Notes under the pieces: model-generated
What the model was told of the DNA's origin: nothing
What the model saw: the letters and a program-made list of their open reading frames with translations, nothing else
Database searches by the model: none
In this document: one piece after another, positions 17,355 through 25,054 of the stretch
Layout: every line of letters starts with the position of its first letter
Numbering within the stretch: position 1 is the stretch's first letter
Origin: Peptococcaceae bacterium UBA6116
GTDB lineage: Bacteria > Bacillota > Desulfitobacteriia > Desulfitobacteriales > Syntrophobotulaceae
Direction of reading: 5' to 3'
Length of the DNA stretch: 64,000 nt
Assembly (NCBI GenBank): GCA_002423425.1
Contig: DIWC01000063.1
Span: 20,982 to 84,981 of the forward strand
Program-made: the position numbers and the translations under genes

Positions 17355-17894
17355 TCATTTATTTGTCTTAGACCAAGAAAAGTCCCTGTCGGTGTTTTTT
17401 AAACTAAGTTCGCCGCTAATATCAACATTATTAGGCACAAACAAAAAAATCCCATTGCCAACCTTCTGCATGTTACCGCTTAACGCATAGGTAGTTCCGC
17501 TTATAAAATCCACTAACCTTTGAGATAGGTTAACATCTGTTCTTTCGAGATTAAGAATGACTGATCTTCTTGCTTTGAGATGCTCGGCAATACTTTGAGC
17601 CTCTTCGAAAGAAACAGGTTCGACAACAATTACCCTTACCTGTTTTTGGGTATGAATGCTTACCACTGGAGTCTGTTTCCGCTTAGAAGAACTATCACGA
17701 ACCGGAATATCTCTCGAGAATGAATCTTTAAGCAAAGGTTCTCTCACAATATTATCCCGCATATTGGCATTTCCGAATTTATTATCTCCTCTTTCCGCAT
17801 AATCATCTTGCCTTTGCCCCGAGGAAAAATCATCATCCTCATCATCTTCTCCAAAACCCATAATACCAATAAACTTGTCAAAAATGTTGGCCAC
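17355..17894 (-). CDS. sepF: SepF, Z-ring membrane anchor
   Basis: SepF binds the FtsZ tail and the membrane and shapes the division septum. The protein has an N-terminal amphipathic membrane-binding helix (VANIFDKFIGIMGF) and an acidic and basic linker. The C-terminal SepF domain is at about residues 85-165 (VVEPVSFEEAQSIAEHLKARR). The track of codons opens at 17927, but GGGGGG lies 6 bases before the GTG at 17894, and the known N-terminus begins there. This gives 179 residues. With no ftsA next to ftsZ, SepF is a good candidate for the main Z-ring tether here. Confidence 0.94.
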   Translation of the reverse strand: MANIFDKFIGIMGFGEDDEDDDFSSGQRQDDYAERGDNKFGNANMRDNIVREPLLKDSFSRDIPVRDSSSKRKQTPVVSIHTQKQVRVIVVEPVSFEEAQSIAEHLKARRSVILNLERTDVNLSQRLVDFISGTTYALSGNMQKVGNGIFLFVPNNVDISGELSLKNTDRDFSWSKTNK

Positions 17895-17982
17895 TCGTAT
17901 CCCCCCCATTATTATTAAAAATATCATGCCTTTTAGAAATATTATATTGCATAAAGCAATAATTTATTTAAAAATAATCTAT

Positions 17983-18675
17983 TTATGTTATGCCGTCTCC
18001 GAAGATAGTACTGCCGATACGCACTATTGTTGCGCCTTCTTCAACTGCCAGCTCATAGTCCTGACTCATACCCATAGAGAGATGGAAAAATGATTGGTGA
18101 CAGCATATTCCTTCACGCAGCAATTGGTCTCTGATTTCACGCAGTTTCCTAAAGTATCCTCTCGTTTCCTGCGGACTCACAGCGAGTACTCCTATCGTCA
18201 TCAATCCCAAAATTTTAACATAAGAATAATTTTTGGCAGTTATTAGAAAATCTTTTACTTCGTCAATCTCTAAACCTGCTTTAGCTTCATCACCGGCAAC
18301 ATTGACCTGCACAAGTGTTTTCCAAATAAGACTGAGTTTTTTGCCTTCCTCATTAAACTTTTCGAGAAGGGAAAGCCTGTCCAGAGAGTGAATAAAAGCA
18401 ATCCTCGCATCAAGATATTTAACTTTATTGGTCTGAAGACGTCCGATGATATGCCATTCACAATCCGCAGGGAGAAGAACAGACTTTTGCTGCCATTCCT
18501 GAACCCTATTTTCGCCAAAAGCCCTCTGCCCCGATGCGTAAGCCTCAAGAATCTTATTTTCAGGTACATTCTTAGAAACAGCAACCAGCTTAACAGAACC
18601 TTTATTTCGCCCGGATCTCGCCAAAGCGGCATCAATATTTTGCCTTACATTCCTAATATTTTCTGCAACACTCAT
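17983..18675 (-). CDS. YggS/PLPBP-family pyridoxal phosphate homeostasis protein
   Basis: The 230-residue protein folds as an alanine-racemase-like TIM barrel that holds PLP without known catalysis. VKLVAVSKNVP near residue 30 carries the PLP lysine. FGENRVQEWQQK near residue 54 and GLMTIG and HLSMGMSQDYELA are family motifs. Members buffer PLP and affect amino-acid balance. B. subtilis YlmE occupies the same place upstream of sepF (YlmF). The ATG at 18675 begins the usual MSVAENIRNV N-terminus. Confidence 0.95.
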   Translation of the reverse strand: MSVAENIRNVRQNIDAALARSGRNKGSVKLVAVSKNVPENKILEAYASGQRAFGENRVQEWQQKSVLLPADCEWHIIGRLQTNKVKYLDARIAFIHSLDRLSLLEKFNEEGKKLSLIWKTLVQVNVAGDEAKAGLEIDEVKDFLITAKNYSYVKILGLMTIGVLAVSPQETRGYFRKLREIRDQLLREGICCHQSFFHLSMGMSQDYELAVEEGATIVRIGSTIFGDGIT

Positions 18676-18753
18676 GATATACTCCTAACCGGTTTCAAAG
18701 CACATCTTTTACATGTTCTACGTTCCTGTTGAATTCCCTGCTTTAAGTCCAAA

Positions 18754-19656
18754 TTAATCCTTGAATTCCTTGGCAGGATTGACCACGACTCTAATCCCTT
18801 CCGAAAGACCTTCAATACAAGCATAAGAATCATCATAGTCTAATACTTTAACATTTTTAAAATTAACTTTGCCTCCATCCTCGGCATAAACTCCTTTTTC
18901 CTCGCCATAACTACAAAGCGAGCTCAGGGGAACGAGCAAACCTTTGGAAGGGGATTTATATCTCAAGACTATCTCTTGGCTTCTATCCTCTGTTGTACCC
19001 TTGACATATTGAGTGAAACAAATTACCGCTCCCTTAGGCTGTCCCGCTAATTTCATAACCGTTCCTACATATTCCTCACCCCCGATAATAAATTTTCCCG
19101 ACCAACCTTTGGCTATGTCGTCGGTCGATTCGAGGTAAATGAACATCCAACTTGGAGACAGATTATCAACCATTTTCCCGATAGGCGAATATTTATTGAC
19201 TAAATGATTACCATCGGTTAGGGGATTTTTGGCCTCGGTTTGAGCAAGCAGGCCATTCAAGTCCAAATTCATAAGATTTTCAGGGGTAATCACCTGCTCC
19301 AAGCCGTCTCGGGACGAGTAAAAAAGGCCTGAAATAGGAGCACTTACTGCCACTTCTTCCCCAGACCGTCCAATATTTACGCCTGTAGGAGTAATCTTAG
19401 CCACTATTTCCCCTTTGCGAAACCTTTGGCCTTCTCCTTGAACCGGACTAACCTTTCCTTCGATCGGGGATGTCAAAACTTTTTCTGTATTGGCAAAGAC
19501 CGCTTTAACAGTTTTTTCATGTTTAATAGAGCCCTCGCCGACTGTCACCAAAGATGGCCGGCCGATTAACCAGTCGGATTGGAAAGCCCATAATATAAAA
19601 CCCGATACTACCAGAAGAACTACAATAAATAGACGCTTTGGTCTTTTATTGGCCAT
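18754..19656 (-). CDS. membrane-anchored HlyD-like adaptor protein
   Basis: One N-terminal hydrophobic helix (about residues 8-26) is followed by an extracytoplasmic region. This has a biotinyl-lipoyl-like half (LTSPIEGKVSPVQGEGQRFRKGEIVAKI, about residues 62-90) and a C-terminal barrel-like part ending in VVVNPAKEF. This organisation resembles HlyD/MFP adaptor subunits. There is no ABC transporter gene beside it, so an export role is not shown. It lies between a PhoR-type kinase gene and yggS, and homologues at this locus seem typical of the group. I would call it a HlyD-like protein of unknown role. Confidence 0.75.
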   Translation of the reverse strand: MANKRPKRLFIVVLLVVSGFILWAFQSDWLIGRPSLVTVGEGSIKHEKTVKAVFANTEKVLTSPIEGKVSPVQGEGQRFRKGEIVAKITPTGVNIGRSGEEVAVSAPISGLFYSSRDGLEQVITPENLMNLDLNGLLAQTEAKNPLTDGNHLVNKYSPIGKMVDNLSPSWMFIYLESTDDIAKGWSGKFIIGGEEYVGTVMKLAGQPKGAVICFTQYVKGTTEDRSQEIVLRYKSPSKGLLVPLSSLCSYGEEKGVYAEDGGKVNFKNVKVLDYDDSYACIEGLSEGIRVVVNPAKEFKD

Positions 19657-19682
19657 TAATATGTTCCCCCTGATGGTCTATC

Positions 19683-21035
19683 CTAAACACGAGGAAGAAA
19701 GCAAGTAAAGGTTGATCCCTTGCCGACCTCCGAAGCTACCGTAATCCTGCCACCGCTATCTTCAACGATATGTTTAACAATACTAAGCCCAAGGCCCGTC
19801 CCGCCCATTTCCCTGGAACGAGCCCTGTCTACCCGGTAAAACCTTTCAAAGATCCGGGCAATATCTCCTTCCGGTATCCCACATCCGGTATCTTTTACTT
19901 CAACAATAACAAAATCCTCGCGGGATGAACAAAGCAACGAAATTTGGCCTTTCGCAGTATACTTTACGGCATTTTCCATTAGGTTCAATAGAACTTGGCT
20001 CAGGAGGTCCTCGCCGATACGAACATTCGGCAGATCATCCGGAATCAGAACATTGATCTTAAGACCTTTTGCTTCGGCGTAAGATTCTATAACCGGTCGG
20101 ATTTTAAGAAAAGCATTTTGAATAAAACAGAATTTTGCTATCTCTCTCTTTATTCCCAGCGGCTTATTTTCTATTCTGGAGAGGGTCAGAAGATCATCTA
20201 TTATTGCTTGCAAACGTAAACTTTCGTTGTAAATAACACGCAGAAAACGTTCTCTGGTTTCTTTATCTTCGGCCGCCCCATCCAATAAGGTCTCAATAAA
20301 ACCTTTTATGGAAGTAAGCGGAGTTCTAAGCTCATGGGAGACATTAGCCACAAACTCCGTCCGCATCCTTTCCAACCTTCGAAGTTCCGTAACATTGCGG
20401 ATAACGAGAACAACTCCAATGTTCATGTTCTCTCCAGGCAGGCCGCTTATCCAAATAGAATAAATGTTGCCTTTAGACTGAATCTCGATGTTTTCTTGTT
20501 TTATAGTGTCTAAAACAATTTTCGTAACAACTTGGTCTAATTCTTTATCTCTGATCAGGTTCATGAGAAATTTTCCTTCTAATGATTTGAGGTCTCGCTC
20601 AAACATCCGCTCAATAGCAGAATTGATAAAAGTAATCCGGCCGAAACAATTAAGAATAATTACCCCTTCCTGAATTCCTGATAGAATGGTCTGAAGAGTA
20701 AAGTCTTCATCTTGTTTCTTGCGGATAAGCCCCTGATTATAGGAAGCCAGCTTGTCCAGCTTTTCTTCCAGGCTGCCAAGTTCATCTTTAGGAAGGTCGG
20801 ATATTTCCAAATAGTATTCTCCCCGACCTATTAGGTCTAATTTAGAGCTAATTCTGCCAATCCGTTTAACAAGTCTAGTCGTATAACCATATATAATTAT
20901 TGCGGAAACAAGTAGTATGGCAGTAATAAGCCTCTCACTTGAAAATATTCTCAGTGACTTATTACTAATAATTAGCAGAATATCCGCCCCGGCAATTACT
21001 ATTAAAAGTAAGGGTAATTTTATCCTTATTTTCAT
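19683..21035 (-). CDS. PhoR-type sensor histidine kinase
   Basis: The 450-residue kinase has two membrane helices (about residues 7-23 and 36-51) with only a dozen residues outside, so it probably senses a membrane or cytoplasmic signal or a partner. It continues with a HAMP-like linker, a PAS domain (about residues 112-215), a HisKA helix with the phosphorylated His at position 234 in SHELRTPL, and an HATPase domain (NLMENAVKYT, DTGCGIP, GGTGLGLSIVKHI). It overlaps the response regulator by 4 bases. The architecture resembles PhoR, but no phosphate transport gene is next to it. Confidence 0.92.
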   Translation of the reverse strand: MKIRIKLPLLLIVIAGADILLIISNKSLRIFSSERLITAILLVSAIIIYGYTTRLVKRIGRISSKLDLIGRGEYYLEISDLPKDELGSLEEKLDKLASYNQGLIRKKQDEDFTLQTILSGIQEGVIILNCFGRITFINSAIERMFERDLKSLEGKFLMNLIRDKELDQVVTKIVLDTIKQENIEIQSKGNIYSIWISGLPGENMNIGVVLVIRNVTELRRLERMRTEFVANVSHELRTPLTSIKGFIETLLDGAAEDKETRERFLRVIYNESLRLQAIIDDLLTLSRIENKPLGIKREIAKFCFIQNAFLKIRPVIESYAEAKGLKINVLIPDDLPNVRIGEDLLSQVLLNLMENAVKYTAKGQISLLCSSREDFVIVEVKDTGCGIPEGDIARIFERFYRVDRARSREMGGTGLGLSIVKHIVEDSGGRITVASEVGKGSTFTCFLPRV

Positions 21036-21733
21036 TGTGTTTTGCCCTTAAACCTATAGCCGATCCCGCGGACAGTTTCAATATATTCCGGATTCCCAGG
21101 GTCTTTTTCAATTTTTTGGCGGACATGCCTAATATGAACATCCACCGTTCTGGTATCCCCAGGATACTCATATCCCCAAATCCTCTCCAGAAGCTCGTCC
21201 CTAGTATAAACCTTGGCAGGGTGTGAAGCCAGAAGACGCAACAATTCAAACTCTTTGGGAGTAACATCGATGATCTCATTGCAAACCTTAACCGTAAAAG
21301 AATCCGGTTCAATTGATATATCCCCTCTGGTGATAATCTCTTCCGTTGAATCTAATGCCGGCCGGCGCAGACGAACCTTGATGCGTGTCAATAATTCCCT
21401 TACGCCAAAAGGTTTCGTCATATAATCGTCGGCCCCTAATTCCAGCCCTAGTACCTTATCAATCTCATCTCCCTTTGCTGTCAGCATAATTACTGGAATT
21501 GAGACCAGAGACGGATCGGAGCGCATTTTCCGGCAAACTTCCAAACCACTGATTCCCGGGAGCATCAAATCTAAAATGACCATATCATATTTTGTCTTGT
21601 TTAATAAGGATAACGCTTGCTCTCCATCGATTGCACAGCTTGTCCTGTATCCTTCTTTTTCTAGATTAAATTTTAACAATTCCCGGATTGAAATCTCATC
21701 ATCAACGACTAAAACGTTAATAATATTTAACAA
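21032..21733 (-). CDS. PhoP/PhoB-type response regulator
   Basis: This OmpR-family regulator has a receiver domain (VLVVDDE, phosphoacceptor Asp near residue 55 in VILDLMLPG, TAK and TKPF) and a C-terminal winged-helix domain with RTVDVHIRHVRQKIE. It should be phosphorylated by the kinase coded just downstream. The start is odd. The TTG at 21733 touches the AAGGAG ribosome site with no spacing, and no ATG or GTG is available. An ATT at 21724 sits 9 bases after AAGGAG and would give the usual N-terminus M-I-N-VLVVDDE. An AUU start is my preferred reading; the coordinate is kept at the conventional TTG. Confidence 0.93.
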   Translation of the reverse strand: MLNIINVLVVDDEISIRELLKFNLEKEGYRTSCAIDGEQALSLLNKTKYDMVILDLMLPGISGLEVCRKMRSDPSLVSIPVIMLTAKGDEIDKVLGLELGADDYMTKPFGVRELLTRIKVRLRRPALDSTEEIITRGDISIEPDSFTVKVCNEIIDVTPKEFELLRLLASHPAKVYTRDELLERIWGYEYPGDTRTVDVHIRHVRQKIEKDPGNPEYIETVRGIGYRFKGKTQ

Positions 21734-21949
21734 CTCCTTCTTCTCTGAATAGAAAAAATTATTGTGATTGTGATGTATAAGCTTGTTAAAATTTTCTCTA
21801 AAAACTGCAGCAGTTCCTTCAGAAATTGTGAAAATAATCGAAATTCTTTCCTTAATTATACTTTCCTTAATTATAAATAGATATCGACTGTCCCAATATT
21901 ATATATATTTTATCGAAAAATTAACAAAAATCTAAGATTTAACACAAAT

Positions 21950-22207
21950 TTAATAATTTATACTCACGATATCCCTACCATCTACGAGGATGACATCAAC
22001 TCCGACTTTGATTATTTTTTCCCAAGGGAGGTAGACGTCTTCACTCCGTCCGCCGCTAAAAAAACTTTTAGAATGCGTGGATGTTAAGATCACAATACCT
22101 TTTACTATACCTTTCTCCAAATCCAGATCCAAGTCAATAATTGGACCTAAACGACGGCCATTCCCGACATTAATTACTTCCAGAACTCTTAACTCGGAGA
22201 CTCTCAT
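21950..22207 (-). CDS. YlmC/YmxH-family PRC-barrel protein
   Basis: The 85-residue protein has a single PRC-barrel-like fold (MRVSELRVLEVINVGNGRRLG, VYLPWEKIIKVGVDVILV) and belongs to the YlmC/YmxH family. These are small proteins linked to sporulation by gene context; their function is not established. Codons are open up to 22255, but GGAGGG lies 7 bases before the ATG at 22207. It follows sigG on the same strand, as in B. subtilis. Its ribosome site lies in a perfect hairpin, see 22214-22245. Confidence 0.88.
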   Translation of the reverse strand: MRVSELRVLEVINVGNGRRLGPIIDLDLDLEKGIVKGIVILTSTHSKSFFSGGRSEDVYLPWEKIIKVGVDVILVDGRDIVSINY

Positions 22208-22213
22208 CACAAC

Positions 22214-22262
22214 ACCCTCCTCTCCTTTAAGTTTATGAGGAGGGTCACTATTCATGAATAGT
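22214..22262 (-). promoter_or_regulatory. hairpin covering the ylmC ribosome site, plus adjacent palindrome
   Basis: In the minus-strand RNA, ACCCTCCTC (22245-22237) pairs perfectly with GAGGAGGGT (22222-22214) across a 14-base loop. The right arm is the ylmC Shine-Dalgarno sequence. Just upstream is a perfect 16-bp palindrome, ACTATTCATGAATAGT (22262-22247). There is no T-run, so a terminator is unlikely. The arrangement could repress ylmC translation until the hairpin is melted or bound; that is inference. Confidence 0.6.
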
Positions 22263-22293
22263 ATCTAAAAGAATTCTGTCAGCAATTTATTTT

Positions 22294-23067
22294 TCAGACG
22301 TGTTTGCGCATATGTTTCAAGGCTGCTTTCTCCAGACGGGAAACTTGGGCTTGGGAAATCCCGATTTCTTCGGCAACTTCCATCTGTGTTTTGCCTTGAA
22401 AAAAACGCAGGGAAATTATCTTCTTTTCCCTATCGCCAAGTTTCCCCATACCTTCTTTAATGGCAATCGATTCCAGCCAAATCTTATCCGACTGTTTGTC
22501 ATCACCGATTTGATCCATTACATAAATAGGATCGCCGCCGTCATGATAGATAGGTTCAAATAAGGATACCGGCTCCTGAATAGCATCTAAGGCAAAAATG
22601 ACATCCTCCTGCGATATTTCCAATTTAGAAGCAATTTCTTTAATTGTTGGTTCCCGTGAACATTCAGTAGCAAGCTTATCTCTAATCTGCAAAGCTTTAT
22701 AGGCAATATCTCTTAAAGACCTGCTTACCCTGATTGGATTATTATCTCTTAGATAACGTCTTATTTCGCCGATGATCATTGGTACAGCGTAGGTAGAAAA
22801 TTTAACGTTCTGGCTAAGATCAAAGTTGTCTATGGCCTTCATGAGTCCGATACAACCTACCTGAAATAAGTCATCTACATGTTCCCCCCGGTTACTGAAA
22901 CGTTGTATGACACTTAATACGAGACGAAGGTTTCCTTTAACCAACTGTTCGCGTGCTGATATCTCACCACTCTGAAGCTTTATAAACAATTCCTTCATTT
23001 TGGAACCACTTAAGACGGGCAGCTTGGAAGTATTAACTCCGCAAATTTCAACCTTGTTTAAGACCAT
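22294..23067 (-). CDS. sigG: sporulation sigma factor SigG
   Basis: SigG directs late gene expression in the forespore. The 257-residue sigma-70 family protein has region 2 (LRLVLSVIQRFSNRGEHVDDLFQVGCIGLMKAIDNFD), region 3, and region 4 with the helix-turn-helix KTQMEVAEEIGISQAQVSRLEK. The N-terminus MVLNKVEICGVNTSKLPVL is the SigG signature. GGAGGG lies 9 bases before the ATG at 23067. It follows sigE by 70 bases, as in B. subtilis, where read-through and its own forespore promoter both act. A Gin/CsfB-like inhibitor candidate is at 52808. Confidence 0.96.
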   Translation of the reverse strand: MVLNKVEICGVNTSKLPVLSGSKMKELFIKLQSGEISAREQLVKGNLRLVLSVIQRFSNRGEHVDDLFQVGCIGLMKAIDNFDLSQNVKFSTYAVPMIIGEIRRYLRDNNPIRVSRSLRDIAYKALQIRDKLATECSREPTIKEIASKLEISQEDVIFALDAIQEPVSLFEPIYHDGGDPIYVMDQIGDDKQSDKIWLESIAIKEGMGKLGDREKKIISLRFFQGKTQMEVAEEIGISQAQVSRLEKAALKHMRKHV

Positions 23068-23137
23068 GTGCAGATACCCTCCATGCGGTAATTCTTTGGA
23101 GAGTATTCCCTGTCTCCAGTTAAGTTATTCCAAGAAC

Positions 23138-23863
23138 TTATTCCAGACGAACGAATTCTTTGCGCAAACGCCTAATAATTCTTTTTTCCAGTCTGGAAAT
23201 ATATGACTGAGAAATGCCCAGACGGTCAGCAACTTCTTTTTGGGTTTTTTCTTCTGTTCCACCCATGCCGAATCTTAACTCCATGATTAGTTTTTCTCTA
23301 TCCGTTAGGCTTGACATAGCCTGGCCTAAAAGATGCCTATCGACCTCTTCTTCGATTGGACGGGAAATGATATCATTATCAGTTCCTAAGACATCGGAAA
23401 GCAGTAATTCATTGCCATCCCAATCAATATTTAAAGGTTCGTCAAAGGATACTTCAGACCTGACTTTATTATTCCTCCTTAAATACATAAGTATTTCATT
23501 TTCTATACAGCGCGAAGCATAAGTAGCAAGCTTTATCTTTTTGGCGGGATCAAAGGTATTGACAGCTTTGATCAGTCCTATTGTTCCAATGGAAACAAGA
23601 TCCTCAATCCCTATTCCGGTATTTTCAAACTTGCGGGAAATATAGACCACGAGTCTAAGGTTGCGCTCGATCAGGGTACCCTTGACCGAATAATCTCCGT
23701 TCTCCAACCTGACAATTAGGTCCTCTTCCTCATCAACACTCAAAGGGGGAGGCAAAGCCTCGCTGCTGCCGACATAAAATACTTCCCTGACTTTTTGGAC
23801 ATTGAGAATAATAAAGTTTAATAATTTTTTCACGCTAGCGGTTAGTTTTTGAATCTGAGACAT
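23138..23863 (-). CDS. sigE: sporulation sigma factor SigE (pro-protein)
   Basis: SigE is the first mother-cell sigma factor and is made as an inactive precursor. The N-terminal hydrophobic pro-sequence (about residues 1-28) ends in FYVGSSEALPPPL, very like the cleavage region of B. subtilis pro-SigE. Regions 2 and 4 follow (LRLVVYISRKFENTGIGIEDLVSIG and KTQKEVADRLGISQSYISRLEK). The ATG at 23863 overlaps the spoIIGA stop by one base and has AAGGAGGAG 8-9 bases upstream. A TTG one codon earlier is less likely. Coupling to spoIIGA matches its need for that protease. Confidence 0.96.
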   Translation of the reverse strand: MSQIQKLTASVKKLLNFIILNVQKVREVFYVGSSEALPPPLSVDEEEDLIVRLENGDYSVKGTLIERNLRLVVYISRKFENTGIGIEDLVSIGTIGLIKAVNTFDPAKKIKLATYASRCIENEILMYLRRNNKVRSEVSFDEPLNIDWDGNELLLSDVLGTDNDIISRPIEEEVDRHLLGQAMSSLTDREKLIMELRFGMGGTEEKTQKEVADRLGISQSYISRLEKRIIRRLRKEFVRLE

Positions 23864-24765
23864 CAAGCTATCTCCTCCTTGCCGGCGGACTTATGTATAT
23901 GTTCCGGATGAAGCAGGGCTTGGAATTTACTTTCAGCACTTAAAACCTCTGAAACCAAGGCAACTGTCACTGCCTGCTCCCATTGCTTTTGACCCTGACT
24001 TATTTTCACTTTCCCTATCCTGATACCCGGTAACCAAGTTTGACCATTGATACCCTTGGCAGCGATAAAAACCATTTTTTGCACGCAGTATTCTTCATCA
24101 TTCCAAAGATATGACCAGGGATTAGGATTTTCTCTCCAGGAAATTTGCAAGAACTGCTTAATTTTTTCGGGCATGACTTGAAGAGCAACTTTTTCTTCCA
24201 TAATCATTACCGGAGTTCCAGTTAAAGGATCTTTTAATTCATTGCCGGTATCCAGCAGCGCCTTTATTTTAAGATTCCTTTCACCATCGAAAGATAATTC
24301 TACATCGTAAAGAATATTATCAAAAAAGAGATTGGTTTTTTGCATTTTTTCCCAAATTCGATGCCCCCCAATCAACAATAGAGCTATTAATGGAAATATC
24401 CATAAGTCAAAAATGGTTAAAAACTCTCCTCCGCCAACATTTAATCCAACCCAACTCGCAAGAGCATAATAGATGCCCCCGCTGACCGCCGCCAATAAGC
24501 TGAAATAAAGCAATCCCTTGGCTAGGCCTCGTATTCCCTTGGTGTTTAACCCTATCCTAACCATGGCAAGCGGAACAAGGATCTTGGATGCAACTGCCGG
24601 CCCTTCGTATCCGAAAACGATAAATAATACAGGCAGTTCACCCAAAACGACTGCCAGCAGAAGATTGAAGATATGTACCTTCTTCCGCAGCAGGTAAGCC
24701 GTGTAAAACAACAGAAAAGCATCCATTGCTCCATTAACTATCAGGACAATATCCAGGTAAATCAT
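23863..24765 (-). CDS. spoIIGA: SpoIIGA, membrane aspartic protease for pro-SigE
   Basis: SpoIIGA cleaves pro-SigE after a signal from the forespore (SpoIIR). The 300-residue product has five hydrophobic segments in its first 150 residues and a C-terminal protease domain with the aspartyl motif LLDTGNELKDPLTGTPV, which supplies one Asp per subunit of the dimer. The open frame begins at 24792, but the ATG at 24765 has a GGAAAGGA site and begins MIYLDIVLIVNG, the family N-terminus. It is directly followed by sigE. Confidence 0.95.
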   Translation of the reverse strand: MIYLDIVLIVNGAMDAFLLFYTAYLLRKKVHIFNLLLAVVLGELPVLFIVFGYEGPAVASKILVPLAMVRIGLNTKGIRGLAKGLLYFSLLAAVSGGIYYALASWVGLNVGGGEFLTIFDLWIFPLIALLLIGGHRIWEKMQKTNLFFDNILYDVELSFDGERNLKIKALLDTGNELKDPLTGTPVMIMEEKVALQVMPEKIKQFLQISWRENPNPWSYLWNDEEYCVQKMVFIAAKGINGQTWLPGIRIGKVKISQGQKQWEQAVTVALVSEVLSAESKFQALLHPEHIHKSAGKEEIA

Positions 24766-24806
24766 ACCCGAATCCTTTCCAGCCCTTAGCAAATTCCTAT
24801 TAACAA

Positions 24807-24841
24807 ATTATACCTTGCCAGCTTAATGAATCCTGTCGCAA
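24807..24841 (-). promoter_or_regulatory. possible spoIIG promoter with long spacer
   Basis: On the minus strand TATAAT lies at 24812-24807, 41 bases before the spoIIGA start. TTGCGA at 24841-24836 is 23 bases upstream of it, and the complement CCTGTCGCA resembles the Spo0A box TTTGTCGAA. The B. subtilis spoIIG promoter also has an overlong 22-base spacer and needs Spo0A. The match here is suggestive only. Confidence 0.4.
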
Positions 24842-24850
24842 TCGGTTGGC

Positions 24851-24919
24851 TTAAAGAGCGATTTTTTTAGCAAAGTAAAGCCAGATTATGTTGGATCTTT
24901 GAAAATAGACAAGAATCAT
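24851..24919 (-). CDS. possible 22-residue hydrophobic small ORF upstream of spoIIGA
   Basis: ATG at 24919 is preceded by GAGGAGAG with 6-8 base spacing and opens a 22-codon frame (MILVYFQRSNIIWLYFAKK, then IAL). It is hydrophobic with a basic end, like a single short membrane helix. It lies between the ftsZ terminator and the spoIIG promoter on the same strand. Its ribosome site falls in a stretch that resembles the end of the dispersed repeat family, so the apparent signal may be chance. I do not recognise a family. Confidence 0.25.
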   Translation of the reverse strand: MILVYFQRSNIIWLYFAKKIAL

Positions 24920-24946
24920 TGCCCACTCTCCTCTAAATCCAGATCA
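24910..24946. repeat. possible fragment of the dispersed element family
   Basis: CAAGAATCATTGCCCACTCT at 24910-24929 differs from the start of copy A (10891 on) at two or three positions, and a CCAGATC match follows at a shifted distance. No matching right end is seen. It may be a decayed end of the same element, or a chance match. Confidence 0.4.
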
Positions 24947-24995
24947 TCCGTTTGTGTTGCCCTGAACAGGTTTGCTGCAATTAAACGATAACAGA

Positions 24996-25040
24996 AAAGA
25001 AAATAAAAAAATAAAAACCGCCGACAATTTGTCAGCGGCT
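24996..25040 (-). terminator. terminator after ftsZ
   Basis: On the minus strand CCGCTGACAA pairs with TTGTCGGCGG (one G-U pair) and is followed by TTTTTATTTTTTTATTTTC. It lies 17 bases after the ftsZ stop and ends the dcw transcription unit before spoIIGA. Confidence 0.88.
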
Positions 25041-25054
25041 GCTTAGCGGAGAGC

